Part shown: one piece after another, positions 23,369-36,028 of the stretch
Numbering within the stretch: position 1 is the stretch's first letter
Layout of the letters: the number at the start of each line of letters is the position of its first letter
DNA from: Erythroxylum novogranatense
Taxonomy: Eukaryota; Streptophyta; Magnoliopsida; Malpighiales; Erythroxylaceae
Assembly (NCBI GenBank): GCA_029891385.1
Contig: CM057225.1
Span: forward strand, 12,809,060 to 12,873,059
Reading direction: 5' to 3'
DNA length: 64,000 nt
Position numbers and translations under genes: made by a program
Notes under the pieces: model-generated
What the model was told of the DNA's origin: nothing
Database searches by the model: none
Seen by the model: only the letters and a program-made list of their open reading frames with translations

Positions 23369-26300
23369 TGTAACATTCCGTTACTTGCGAGGAGGTTAGA
23401 ATAGTAAATAAGAGTGTTCAATGAAAGCTTAGAATTTGCATTTTTCATGCTCATGCATAAAATGACACACACATACACATGAATAGTAAAATTGTTGCAC
23501 ATAGAAATAATTGTACATGCATTCATGAATAATTTCGAACATATTTGGAATAAGTTATGATTTTGGAATTTATTTATATTGAAAAATTTATTGATTAGTG
23601 GAGTTATAATATTTTTAATTTTGGTGTTAATTTTTGAAATTTATGGAGAAAAATGGAAAATAGGAAAAAGAAATCAAAAGAAGATTGGAGATAGTTATAT
23701 TGTAAAGATGGGATTAAAGGAATTAGTCAAGAAAGAAACTTAGTTTAGGCTTAGGCGTTAAGAAAGTGACAAGTGTCACTTAGTTTAGTTGCTTCTATAA
23801 TCTTGTAGAAGTAAGTTATCGATATCTGAGAGTTAAAAAGGGGTTGACTAATATGTCTTAAGTGTCATTTTCTAACCACCTTCTTCGAATTTCCTTTCCA
23901 CACACAAAGTTTTTCATCAAAATCCTTCAGAGGGATTTCTTTGTTTTTCCTCATCCCACATCTCTACCACCACTGTTATTTATTCTTCCACCCTAAGAAA
24001 AACCAGAAGTTGGTCATTTTGCACAGTAATACGTGAGTTTTGCATGGAGTTAGGACTTGAAGATAGTTGAAGCTTTTGGAGTTTTCAATAAGTAAGTAGT
24101 GAATAAATTCTTTAGAGTTATGGATTTATGAAATAAATTTGATGAATTCATTGTCATCTGCATGAGCATGGGATTTAAGTGTATTCATAAACACTGTGTT
24201 AATGGGATAAAAATATGGATATGGTGTTATTTTAGTTTTGATGATTATTAGTGATCAGATGTTGTAGAAATGAGTTTTGGAGTTTGAAATAACAATAAAA
24301 TGGTGTATAGGATAAGTGTAGAAAATTAAAGAATGAAAAAGTGGTATGCTCTGTTTTCTGTTTCTTCACTGTGCATGTAAATATAAATATATATATACAT
24401 ACGTGAGTTAATGAAATCTTTAGAGATGATCAAGAAAATGGCTTTTAAGTTGAAGAATAGTTGTAAAATGATGGTATGAGATGGGAATGAGTGCTTAAAT
24501 GGAAGTTGAGAGGAAAAATGGAGATTGAGAATGAAAGTTGGAAATGCAGAAAGTTGACAGAACATGAATAGGTTGAACATGAATTTTTGGCTTTTGATGG
24601 TTCTTGACTAAATTTGCATCTTTTTGGAGTAGTATGAAATTATGGTGAATGAGTTTAATGAAATGGAGTGGGAAAACTTAAAATAAAAATTTGAAGTGTT
24701 GGATTTTGAAAAATGGAAGTCATCTGAAAATTTTCTAAGAATAGAGGTTAGATAGTTGAATTTTCGATCTGAAACTTTCATAAATTTTATGTACTGATAT
24801 TGAGAGATTTTGACAAAGTTGTCTTCATAAAAGTTGTAGATCTTCCTTTAACATTTCCATTGATATAATTTTATAATTTTTGGAGTTTTGGATTGAAAGT
24901 TATGGAGTTTGAAAGTTGAGTTTGTGGGTTCTGTCGTGGGTTGGAACAATTTGTAGTGTTTTTAGCATAACTTGCAGAATATCAAACCAAATTGCATGAA
25001 ATTGGTTTCATTTGGAAGTTAAGACATAAAGGAATAATTGTTCAGAAGAATGTTTAGCCTAAATCCTTCGTTTTTATTGTCGAAATGATCGGGTAAAAGT
25101 GAGCCGAAATTCTGATTTGGGAAAGGCTGGAGAAAAAATGGAAGAGAGGAAGAAGGAGTCGCAAGTCCACTGGAATGTCGCAGTCATGCATGTGCACGAT
25201 CTCGACTTTCCTGTTTATCCAAAGGAGGTTATTTTCTGAACATACTTTGATCGTTTTATTATAACTTCTTCATCCGATGTCCAAATGATCTGATTCAACA
25301 CATTTTTCTATCCTTGTATAAAATTTTGTAACATTATGAATTGTTTTGAAAAAGATTGATTGAACGAAAGTGAGAGAATATTTTGGAATGGTATGAACTG
25401 GTATTGTTTTACTGAATATACTTCGGTGTTTTGATTATATCTGAATCTATAGGATTCCAAATGAGATGATTTTTTATTTGGAGTAAACTAGAGAAATAGG
25501 AATACAGATCATATGAAAAAGTCTAATTTTGATTCAGTCTCTAAGATGTTCAATTTCTGGGTGGAAGTTGTATATAGTAAACTGTTTTTGAATAAGAACG
25601 GTCCGAAAAGTTTTGAGGTATATCTTCCAAATTTCTAAACCAATTTGAGTGATTTTGGCTTCAATAGAAACTGAAGACATTGGAAAATAATTTTGTAGAA
25701 GGAAGTGTTGCCTAATTTTGTCATTTGTTTTATTAGATTTATTATGTAAAGTTGACCCGTATGTATACTGGAAGAAAATCTGAAGTGGTCAATGAAGTTG
25801 TGTAATTGGTTTCACATTGTTTTTTATTGGTCCAATTTATAGGTATACATGGTATTAATCAGGGCTTTGATATCTAAATGATTTGTTCATAAGGATCTCG
25901 ATAAAGTACTCCAGAATTGTCATTGAACATGCATTGTGCATATTATATAAGTACGTGTGCATTAAGGAATATTTGTACAATTGTGCAAAAGTGTGATATT
26001 TGTAAATGTGTTTTATATGACATAGAAGAACTCATTGGACTCGAGTCGGACATTGCCGGATCATACAGGCAATGACATTTTGGAGCGTACTATGTGTCAA
26101 CCTAGATGATTGCCTAGGATTTATTTGTTTTGAATTTATTTGATTTGTTAAATTTTCAAAACAAAAAAAGGAATTATTGAACTATTTGCGAATTGTTTTT
26201 GAATTTTGGACTTGTAGTCCGAGGAGTTTAGTGGTTGGGCATGTATTGGAAGTGTTTTGATTTGATATGAATTCCTGGTTGACTTTGATGCTCAACGAAA

Positions 26301-27288
26301 GTTGAATGTCAGACTTAGGTCAGATGAATGTGAAAACTTTGTCTGAGTATTTGTATAAGATTGTGATATATGACATATTCAGTATTTGATTCATTTAATA
26401 AAATGCATGCTCAGATAAAGGCTTTGTGACTTAAGTAGCCAGTTTGAAGCACTTCCATGTAGAGCTTTGTTCCGTGATTTCTGATTCTGCACGTAGAGCT
26501 ATGCTCCGTGATTCTATTTAACTGAGCCCTATGGGCCAGTATTTGTATAAGTTTGTGATAGGCACTCGGTCACAACAATAAGAACGAATATGAGTCTCAT
26601 GCATATTGCATTCATATAAGACTGAAATTCATGAATGATTTGTAAAGCTGTATTGAGTGATCCTATGTTGTGCCATGTTGTGTGAGTTATGATGTTTTGA
26701 ATGAATATTCTTGCATATGTGATGTGTGTATGTGATCCGGTGAAATCATCAATGATGGTTCACTCATAGAGTTCGCAAAACTCATAAAAAATTGTAATGT
26801 GATTTTTCAGGCTTGAAGAGTACCCCGTTAGACAAACGGAAGTATACTTACGGCATGCAAATAAAAGATAGAGGTCGGGATTAGTTGGTGTCCGCATTAA
26901 TATTTCCTTTATTTTGTATCAAATAATGTCTTCCGCAATTATTATAACTTGTGTATTCGAATATTTCTGTTTTGAAATAGATTTCCAAATCAGAAATGTT
27001 TGTATATGGTTTTTATATTGTAATAAAATTTTGACAAAGTATTTTGTATTTATAACAGGCCCAAATGGCTATTGAAATTTATGATGATTTTATTACTATG
27101 ATTGAAAATGTTTATGAATTAAAGTGAGCCTGATTTGGTTATCGATTTCCACACTTTATGTTTGTGGTTAAAAAAAATTGTACTGAGTTTTGAATGATCT
27201 AGTGCTCTAGCATGCCACCCTCGTAGGGCACGGATTCGGATATCCCTCAGGATATCGGGCACGTGTCTTGCGGGAGTAGGGTGCTACA
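23369..27288 (+). repeat. Giant solo LTR nested in the TRIM LTR
   Basis: Begins TGTAACATTCCGTTAC and ends GGGTGCTACA, 3920 bp, no coding content. It has no internal region and no partner beside it. Flanks TTCTA and CTGTA are a weak 5-bp target duplication. It is the same family as 36797-39994 in the opposite orientation; shared blocks include the TGAGCCCTATGGGCC-like stretch near 26523 and the end ~110 bp. A CATCCGA-type block sits at 25270-25290. Confidence 0.85.
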
Positions 27289-27313
27289 CTGTAGGACCAT
27301 TGCAAATTTCATA

Positions 27314-27327
27314 TGGTATCATAGCAG
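27314..27327 (+). promoter_or_regulatory. Primer-binding site of the TRIM element
   Basis: TGGTATCATAGCAG immediately after the LTR end. It is related to the initiator-Met site and to the site of element G (61676). Confidence 0.75.
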
Positions 27328-27906
27328 ATTTGGTCCGGATTATTAATTTCCTGATTTTCCGTCTAGATGTCTAGTCCTAGTGGCCCGACTCGATTACCAC
27401 TATGTTTATTTCAAGTGATAACTAGATGTTCAATCTAAGTTGTACTTGAGGGAGAGTGTTGATAATACCCACAAGTGAGTGTCCTATATTGGAAAAAGAG
27501 GGGAAATATGACTAACATATAATCCTAGTGGGCTACTTCACCTATTGCCAATTTGTTTTAGAATGGAACCTCACTTGAGCTTATGTGTGGTCTAACTTTT
27601 CATCTCATATGGACCCGTAGGCCCATTGCAAATTTCACAGTTGTTGCACAGGAATCTCCTATTCCTGAACTAGTTTCTAGAGGAACAACAAAAGAAAGGT
27701 AATTAAGGTTTCCAAGATTGTATTGCTTGCTTGGATCACAAGTGAAGACAGTATTGGTAACTTGCCTAATTTCATATGTACTGTAGTTTAGAGCACAGAG
27801 AAAGGTGAAGTAGTCATTTACATAGGCGTCATATATAAGGCCAGGATCGAGGGCTGCTACTAGATCGACATGTCCAGCACCATAATCAAATGGTGTTGAT
27901 GGTTGT

Positions 27907-28809
27907 TGATAGAAAGGTCACCTTGGAATTCGAACTTTCACCCAAAGTTTCTTGCTCATACCCTTTGCACGGCAATCTCACTTAGATCTGTTTAAGTAAG
28001 ACTTCAACCTTTTTCAACCCTCGAAGTGTTTACCTCGTACACTCGAAGAAACAACACTATGGATGCAATAAGAAAACAAAGACAATCATAAGACAAGAGA
28101 GATACGATCAATAACCAACCTTTATATTACTTTCCCTCAAAAGAATATAAGGAATGCTCTCTCAACTTGAATAGAGAAAAGTAGAGCTTGAATGAGCTAT
28201 ATATAGGCATCTAACTTGGAGTCCAAGTCACATTCAAATTCCCACTAAATTTGAACTACTTAAGATCATGTTAAGATCACGTTTATCCCTATCAGATAAT
28301 ATCATGTGAACCAATTAGATGACACCCCCATCTAAATAGGACTTTAACTGATAAGATAGAATTACATTTATCTAGAACACTAACATCCTTATTCGCGAAG
28401 ATCTCCACTATCTTTAGATGTTGAGTTCCACTACAACTCTAACTCCCAATCATCGCCACATCATCCAAGATCTCCTCGTGATCTCTATCCACTGATGATG
28501 TAGTGTGATCTCGCCAAAACTCACTAGCATACTGGCCTGATCCAATGCTTCCTATAATAAGTCCATTAGTGGTGGTCTATCCATCCGAGCATGGGCTAAG
28601 TACTTAGTCTATTAAAACCTTAGCCTAAGTCAAGTCAATCTTCATAAGGTCCGAGACTCTACCAAAATTCGCACCAAGTCTAATCCCACTCACCCATATT
28701 TTCCTTAGTGTTTTTGCATGCCTCTCTTATGTGTTAATCTAGCTAAACTTCCTCCTAAGGCTCCCTATGAAAGTCGCTGAGAAGTGCTTTAGAACTTAGG
28801 AGTCTAACA
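27907..28809 (-). repeat. 3' LTR of element C
   Basis: Plus-strand start TGATAGAAAGGTCACC, end GGAGTCTAACA; close match to 36029-36796 plus 40000-40160. On the minus strand it runs TGTTAGACTCC to CTATCA. Confidence 0.9.
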
Positions 28810-28852
28810 AACCACCCCCACTAGAAGAATTTGATGCCCTCGTCGAAATAAT

Positions 28853-30636
28853 CTATGGGCACTCCTCTATAGGCAGTTCCTTTGAAGACTCCTTAGTCAG
28901 CTCTCGAAGATGGTAGCAAGTCTTCATATTGATTGGTATTTCACCCATATACCAGTTTCCTAATCCATTGGGATTATCTTTGTTTCCATTTGGACTTGCC
29001 TTCTCAAGGCTTACCACTCCCACCAAAGATATGTTGAGAAGAGCTCCATCCGCTAAGCTTTCCCTGTCACCTTGATCCTCCGCGATCTTGGCGATGATAT
29101 GCTCCTTGCCTGCCTTTTGTTTCGAGTTTTCTCGAGCATAGTTCGACTCCTTTCCTATGATCATAGCCGAAATTTGTGGCACTGGTGTTGTAGTCTCTTT
29201 TGTCCCACTAACGAATCTACAACAATTAACAAAGAAGAATTTCTCATCATGCATAACCATCATACCTCCCAAACTTGGGTACAACACCGTTTTTGCTGCT
29301 TTAAGGAATTCAATCCCTAATATTATCTCAAAATTCTCAAGTGGTACGACCATGCAATTCATTTTGGCATGCTAACTCCTTATGCTTATTGAGATGTTGT
29401 AAGCAACTCCCATCACCACTTGTGCCTTACCCGCAAGGGTATTTAACTTTGTCAGGGTCTTGAACATTCTAAGCCCAACTTGCACATCATCCTTCCCCCA
29501 CCAAGGAATGTGAAGCACCCGTATCTACCATCGCGGTCACCTCTATCCCATTAACCTGTATTCTTATATACATCAGATCATCATAGGGATTAGGTTCTTT
29601 ACTAACTGCATTCAACAACACAATCGGATTTAACACCGCATCATCCGAAGATTCTCCCTCTTCTTTGGCTATCAGGACATTTATCTTCTCTTTCCACGGA
29701 CATTCTCTTGCATAATGTGATCCACCACACAGAAAACAAACAATCTTTCCCTTTTTGGAGGACGTCTCCCCACTCTCAGAGCCACCATTTTGCTTGCTTT
29801 TCTCCTTGAAGTTTCCGTTCTTAGAATCCTTCTTCTTTTTCTCCTCGGTATTCTCCTGTTGGGCGTGGCATTTGCCCTTAAAAGAATTTGAGAAGCTCGC
29901 CTTAGAGTCTTTCACCAATGGAAAATCTACCAAGGCATCGGCAACTACGATTGCACCAATCACGTCTTTCACATTCTGCCTCCATAACTCCATTTGAACC
30001 CACGGTTGTAACCCGAATAGGAAATTGAAGAGCTTGTCCTCTTCTGACATATTCTCAATATCCAACATTAGAGAGCTAAAAAAATTAACATATCTCTTAC
30101 TGATCCATCTTGCTTGAGCCGTTCAAGGCATCCCTCGCGAGCCAAGAAGTATTCATGGGAAGGAACTGATCCTTTAGCTCATTTTTCAACTGCACCCACG
30201 TCTTCACGGGAGTACTACCCGCGCTGATCTTCGCAGAGATCCTCATCCTCCACTAAAGCTTGGCATCTCCATCCAAGTACATGGGCATCATATTGACCTT
30301 ATCAGCACCAGATACTCTAGCAGGCGCAAAGTACTGCTCCATATCCCACAAGAAGTTCTCCAACACCTTGGGGTCCCGCATGTCTTCGAATAACCTTGGT
30401 CCATGCACCTTCACCAATGAAGAAAGTTGTGGTGTGGAGCTTTCGACCCGATCCTCGTCTATCTTTGCAACAACAAATCTTAGAATAGAGATTTCAAATT
30501 GAGCATCCTCCTGTGCCTTCAACATATCCGTCATCTGTGGCTGTAACTATTGGATCCGCGCTTCCAACATCTCGAACCAAGTATTATGAGAAGTGACCTC
30601 TTCCTCCCCCTAAGGAATAGGACCAATGAGTGCCTC
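28853..30636 (-). pseudogene. Gag-protease of element C
   Basis: The start lies at 36002 (minus), reading MIVGNLTERVTRVEA up to the nested element D at 35959, then resuming below 30636. Recognisable parts are the gag core VENFLWDMEQYF-like (read as VLENFLWDMEQYFAPARV), a lysine-rich linker, the zinc knuckle CFLCGGSHYARECPWKEK and the protease AMVDTGASHSLV. The protease end is IILGIEFLKAAKTVLYP. The frame ends at 28853 just before the purine tract, so there is no pol. Gag has an in-frame stop near 30255 and frameshifts near 30070 and 29480. The product would package RNA only with helper enzymes from another element (family inference). Confidence 0.82.
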
Positions 30637-31009
30637 CGTTAGGTAACTATTTAATGCAATAGACTGGTGCGTTAGATAACAGGGCAATAGCTCAATATTA
30701 GCCAAAAGAACCAAAAGGTGGAACCTTATGCACAATGGTCAACTCTCTTACAATCTCAAGAAAAACTTTTAAGAATTATTCTCAACACTGATCTCTCCCC
30801 TCTTCACTCGTAAACTCTACTTTTATATCTCCTTATCCTAACCCACTTCTATGACTATCTATCTCCTGTCTATCTTTTACTAACAACCTGATATAGCATA
30901 TCACTATCTAACTAACTACTGTCACTATTTAACTATAACTCTACTGCTCTACTGCATTTTTTGTGTGTAAACTATCCATTCTCCTTCTCTATGACCTTTA
31001 TTCCTAACA
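30637..31009 (-). repeat. 3' LTR of element D
   Basis: 373 bp, pairs with 35586-35958 at about nine in ten positions by eye. Confidence 0.92.
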
Positions 31010-31023
31010 ATACCACCCGTTGA

Positions 31024-32210
31024 AGAATTAACCATATCCCCAAGGTTAAGCTATGGGAATTGGCCCCGGATAAGCTCTTGGTCCTCCCATGTAGCTTCCT
31101 TCAGTGGCTTGCCTTGCCAATGAATTAACCATTGATCACGAACAGCTCCTCAATTATGAAATGTCGTGCTACCCAACACTGCAGCTGGTGTACACACATC
31201 AAAAGTATGGTCTAACTCTGGAGGTAATTCATCCTGAACATGGTGGTGCCCAATAGCCTTTTTCAATTGGGACACAAAAAACACTGGATGTATACGTGCA
31301 TGAGGGGGAAGTTGCAGTTGAAATGCAACGGCACCCACCTGTTTGTCCACCAAAAACGGTCCATAATATCGTACCGACAGTTTCAAATGTGGCCACTTAG
31401 GCATGGACCCTTGCCGATGTGGACGAATCTTTAAATACACCCAATCCCCTACCTGAATTTCATGAGGACGCCTACGTGCATCCACAAAAAGTATCATGTG
31501 ATCGCGAGCACGTTCTAAATGATGTTTTAACTGTGATAGAGCCTCGTCATGACTCATTAAATCTTGCGCCACCGCTTCCACCAATGTTTCTCCAAGAATG
31601 AAACGTGTGATTGAGGGAGGAGGTCTTCCATAAACTATCTCAAAAGGAGAGCATTTAGTTGCTGAATGACAGCTAGTATTGTACCAATATTCTGCCCAAG
31701 GTAAATACTCTAACCAAACCTTGGGTTGTTCCGAATTAAAACAACGTAAATATGTCTCAATGGTGCGGTTAACTACCTCTGTTTGACCATCCAATTCTGC
31801 ATGATAAGCGGTACTGAATTTTAGTTGAGTCCCCTGGAGTGTAAACAGTTCTTGCCAAAAATTACTTAAGAACGTAGGATCCCGGTCACTGACAATGGAA
31901 AGCAGAATGCCATGCAATCGGACAACTTCCTTGGTAAAAATTTCAGCAATAGAGCAGGCTGAGTAGGGATGTTTGACATGAATAAAATGTCCATATTTGC
32001 TCAACCTATCCACTATAACCAACAAGGCATCATAGCCTTTCGATTTGGGAAGTCCCACAATGAAGTCCATGCTCAAATCTTCCCAGATGGCGTTGGGAAT
32101 AGGTAACGGTTGGAGTAAACCTGCTGGGGATGTAGCTTGATATTTGTTACGCTGACAAGTGTGACAAGCTGCTACAAAATCAGTTACAACCCTTTTCATG
32201 CCATGCCAAA
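31024..32210 (-). pseudogene. Integrase and chromodomain of element D
   Basis: A long uninterrupted frame (31150-32199) carries the zinc-finger end CHTCQRNKYQ, the catalytic core with Asp in LSMDFIVGLPKS, Asp in SIVSDRDPTFLSNFW and Glu in DGQTEVVNRTIETYL, then the C-terminal GDWVYLKIRPHRQGS fold. After one stop (TAG, about 31150) the frame continues as QWLIHWQGKPLKEATWED, a chromodomain core. In this family the chromodomain directs insertion to marked chromatin, and its presence assigns D to the chromoviruses. It is the best preserved retroelement coding segment in the window. Confidence 0.92.
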
Positions 32211-32399
32211 AAAATAGATTGAGCTATCCTCTTATAAGTCTTGTAAATTCCCGAGTGTCCCCCAGTAAGGGTTGTGTGAAACTCTTGTAAAAGCTTGGGA
32301 ATCCATTATGAGGATTCTGATACTACTACCGTCCTTTATAATATAGCCTCCCATTTTCCAAGGTATAAGAAGGATGAGACTCTGGTTCCCTCTTAATTT

Positions 32400-34060
32400 C
32401 TTCAATGATTCGGCTCAGCTGTGGATCTGCCTTCACCTCCTTATCAATCTATTTCGGATCTTACCAAAATGGCTTAGAAATAATGTGCAACTCCTTGTCC
32501 TCAAATACTCTGGAGAGTGCATCGGCTGCCTTGTTGGAAATTCTTGTCTTATACACAATATCAAAATCATATCCCAGCAATTTTGCCAACCAATTATGTT
32601 GATTTTGAGTTGTAATTCTCTGTTCTAGCAAATTTCTGAGGCTTTTTGATCAATATAGATTGTAAATCTTCTTCCCACCAGATACGGTCTCCAATGTTGA
32701 CTGGCTAACATTAATGCCATGAGTTCCTTTTCATAAATGGATTTATTCAGCGATGATTCAACTAATGCTTTGTTGAAAAAGGCTATTGGTTTTTTTCCTT
32801 GTATCAACACAGCTCCAACACCTTTACCCGATGCATCACACTCTACCGAAAGGGGTTACTGAAATCTGGTAACATCAAAACCGGAGCACTAGTTAAAGCA
32901 TTCTGGAGTCGCCTAAATGCTGTTTCTGCATAATTATCCCATTTAAAATTTCCTTTCTTCAAAAGATTAGTAAGAGGTTGTGATATCTTCCCGTAATCCT
33001 TCACAAACCTTCGATAATACCCAGTTAGACCCAATAACCCTCTCAAAGCTTTGAAAGATGCTGGAATAGGCCATTGTAAAACGACTTCAATCTTCTTGGG
33101 ATCTATGGCCACGCCATCTTTGGAAATGATGTGTCCCAAGTATTCAATTCTTAATTTCCCAAAAGTGTATTTTTTGTATTCGCATAAAAATGATGATGTT
33201 GTAACGTGTGTAATACCTTCCTTAAGTGAGCATTGTGGTTGTCCCAATCAACGTTATAGACCAATATGTCATCAAAAAAAAACTAACACAAACTTTCTGA
33301 GGTAGGGTTGTAAAATCGAATTCAGGGAGCATTAGAAAGTGGTTGGTGCGTTGGTGAGACTAAGCGGCATGACGTGTGACTAGTAGTCGTCATGATGTGT
33401 TCGAAAGTCATCTTGGGAATGTCCTCTTCATTCATGCGTAATTGATGGTATCATGTCCGTAAATCAATTTTTGAGAAATACACAGCTCCGAACAATTCAT
33501 CCAAAAGTTCTTAAATTACTAGTATGGGAAATTTGTCCATTATTGTGGCCTTATTCAACGCTCGATAATCAACACAAAACTGCTAACTGTCGTCCTTCTT
33601 CTTTACAAGAATCACCGGACTTGAATATGGGCTATTGCTAGGTCTGATAACCCTTGAAGCTAGCATTTCCAAAACTTGCCTCTCAATCTCATTTTTTGTA
33701 GATGAGGATAACGATAAGGTCTCACATTTATTGGATCGACCCCAGCCTTAATTGGGATTTTATGATCAACTGGTCTGTTGGGAGGAAGGCCTATCAGGTG
33801 TGAAAAAACTGATTGAAATTCAGCCAACACCTGTTGTAATTGCTGTTGTTGGTGGTAGTCGAGTGCTTCTCCTATGTTGTTGTGCCCGCTGTCATCCTTC
33901 TCAAGTTTCTCTGAACCAAAAAATACCATAATCGCTGCCTCAATTTTAGCTATCTTCCTTAGTGCCTTGTTGGAAATTAGAGATCTTGAAAGATTAAGAT
34001 CCCTTTGAACAGTGACTGTTGATCCGGAATGCGAAAAACTCATGGAAAGATCTTTTCAAT
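32400..34060 (-). pseudogene. Reverse transcriptase and RNase H of element D
   Basis: Pre-RT segment: ALDYHQQQQLQQVLAEFQSV then GLPPNRPVDHKIPI. RT continues with VKKKDDSWQFCVDYRALN and catalytic FFFDDILVYN (about 33252-33285 region), then IEYLGHIISKDGVAIDPKKI and LRGLLGLTGYYRRFVKDYGK. RNase H follows at 32625-32810: KPIAFFNKALVESSLNKSIY, YEKELMALMLASQHWRPYLV. Frames are broken by stops near 33660, 33250 and 32840. Confidence 0.88.
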
Positions 34061-34199
34061 TGTGTTGCACCTCACCTAAAGAGATTAACCAAGTCATCCC
34101 CAAAATGATATCCACTCCCCGTAATTCAAAGAGAAAAAAATCTCCTTAATACACATAACCTTGCATTTCCAGATTTAACCCCTTGCAGCAACCTTGAGA

Positions 34200-35559
34200 A
34201 TCTTTGTTTCAGCTCATTTCCCATCCTCACTCCAAAGCTCGCAGTGGCCTGCACTTTCCAGCCCTATTTCAAGGCCACCTTTTTGGACACGAAATTGTGA
34301 CTTGCGCCACTATCAATCAACACCACAACAGGTGTTTCATCAATCGTCCCCCAAAGCTTCATGGTTTTGGGTTATGTGCATCCATTAGCTGAAACTTGTG
34401 AAAGCTCCATCCAGTTGCACTGAACTTCTTCGGTAACCTCCCTTGATCTTTCGTGGGAGTCTAGGCCTTTTTCTACCTCTGTAGCCACCTATTTGTCTTC
34501 TCCTAAAATGTTCAATCTTAAACTTTTCTCTGGGCATTTATGTCCAGGACCAAAAGGCAAGCCACAACAAAAGCACCTCCCTTCTTCCTTCCTCTTTAAA
34601 ATTTTTGGGTAGGGAAACTACCTGGTCTTGCGGTTATTGCGTGACCCGGAGTTCCCGTAAATTTCATTATGAGAATTAGACCCCACCGATGACCCACTAC
34701 GGTTCGGGTTGAATGATCTCCGCTCCATTCCTCCCTTGACCCAGCCTTAGTCATTACTCGTTGTCCCATTAATCGACCCTCCAATGGTCGTTATCCCTTG
34801 AACTTTGGAAACTATACTACCGCATGTCTATACGCAATTCATAAAATTTCCAGTCATAGAAGTATTTCCTCCATACATCACCTGCAGTTCATCCTCAATA
34901 TCGCGAGCAATTTCCATTGCATGTAAGATTGTAGTAGGTCACATTGATCGGACCCGGCAACTCACTTCTAGTTTGAGGCCACCCAAAAAATATCCTAGCA
35001 GTTGCTCCTCCCACGTCTTAGGTATTTGGGCCACCAACATTTCGAATGCCCGCAAGTATTCCTCCACCAACCCCACTTGTTGCATGGACGTCAATCTTTC
35101 ATATACGTTTCTCTGACTGCCTTCTCTGAAACGCTACAGCAAAGTAGGAATGAGCGTATTCCACGTCTTCTTGTGCAGGAAGTGAAACCAATGCACCGTC
35201 GCTCCTTCCAAGCTGATGAAGGTTAGTCGCATCTTTTCATCCTCCTTGATGCGGTGGACCTCAAAAAACTTCTCCACTCGAGCCACCCAACCCAACGGAT
35301 CCGTTCTGTAAAAAATAGGGATTTCGACTTTCTTGATCTAAGGGTGACTCTCGTGGTCCTTCTCACTTTCAACGTCCTCCTCTTCGTTGGCCTCTGAAGA
35401 TGCTTTGTTGCTCGACCCTTGTCGTTGCAACAAGTAAGTCAAAAGGGCTTCCAAACGACCCATGTCGTTCTTGACTTCCATCAAGTCTGCAACTTGCTCC
35501 CCCATAGTTTTCTCGATTCTAGCCATAAAATCTTCCAGCTTTCCCACTCGTGCCTCCAT
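34200..35559 (-). pseudogene. Gag and protease of element D
   Basis: Begins MEARVGKLEDFMARIEKTMG (35559), a coiled-coil-like acidic N-terminus, then gag core DPLGWVARVEKFFEVHRI and LEGATVHWFHFLHKK. The zinc knuckle is CFCCGLPFGPGHKCPEK (about 34530-34590), and the protease reads VVVLIDSGASHNFVSKKV (about 34275-34330). Stops interrupt it, including one right after residue 73. Confidence 0.85.
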
Positions 35560-35585
35560 CGAATTCTGGCAGGTCAGACCAAAAT

Positions 35586-35958
35586 TGTTAGGTAACTATT
35601 TAATGTAATGTATTGATGCATTAGATAACAGGGCAATAGCTCAATATTAGTCAAAAGAACCAGAAGGTGGAACCTTTTACACAAGGGTCAACTCCCTTAC
35701 AATCTTAGGAAAGACTTCCGAGAAATATTATCAACACTAATCTCTCCCCTCTTCACTTGTAAACTCTACTTGTATATCTCCTTATCCTAACCCACTTCTA
35801 CGAGTATCTATCTCCTGTCTATCTCCTGCTAACAACCTGATATAGTATATCGCTATCTAACTAACTACTGTCACTATTTAACTATAACTCTACTGCTCTA
35901 CTACTTTTTTCGTGTGTAAACTATCCATTCTCCTTCTCTGTGACCTTTATTCCTAACA
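35586..35958 (-). repeat. 5' LTR of element D
   Basis: 373 bp, plus-strand TGTTAGG to CCTAACA, next to the gag start of D and abutting target duplication GCCTC at 35959-35963. Confidence 0.92.
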
Positions 35959-36014
35959 GCCTCCACTCGAGTTACTCGCTCTGTCAGATTTCCTACTATC
36001 ATTTTGAAACTCTA

Positions 36015-36026
36015 GCTCTGATACCA
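36015..36026 (-). promoter_or_regulatory. Primer-binding site of element C
   Basis: Plus-strand GCTCTGATACCA, i.e. TGGTATCAGAGC on the coding strand, two bases from the 5' LTR end and 13 bp before the gag ATG at 36002. Confidence 0.88.
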
Positions 36027-36028
36027 GT

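Larger units (their letters stand above)
23206..27639 (+). mobile_element. TRIM element (183-bp LTRs) carrying a nested solo LTR
   Basis: LTR copy 1 is 23206-23368 plus 27289-27313; copy 2 is 27457-27639. Subtracting the nested LTR and one 5-bp duplication gives 183 bp for both. A primer-binding site (TGGTATCATAGCAG, 27314-27327) starts directly after copy 1 and a purine-rich tract (GAGGGAGAG) ends directly before copy 2. The interior is only 143 bp and non-coding, which defines a terminal-repeat retrotransposon in miniature. Flanking GTTGC (23201-23205) and GTTGT (27640-27644) are a 4/5 target duplication inside the subtilase reading frame. Orientation is plus, opposite to the host gene. Confidence 0.85.
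30637..35958 (-). mobile_element. Chromodomain Ty3/gypsy retrotransposon (element D), TSD GCCTC
   Basis: 5322 bp on the minus strand, inserted in the gag of element C with perfect target duplication GCCTC (30632-30636, 35959-35963). Both LTRs are 373 bp (30637-31009 and 35586-35958), running TGTTAGG to CCTAACA; the plus-strand left end is mutated to CGTTAGG. Order on the minus strand: gag, protease, RT, RNase H, integrase, chromodomain. It is structurally complete but carries stop codons. No standard initiator-Met primer-binding site follows the 5' LTR. Confidence 0.92.

Noticed and set aside
29072..29375. Plus-strand open frames (82 and 72 codons)
   Set aside because: Shadows of the minus-strand gag-protease of element C.
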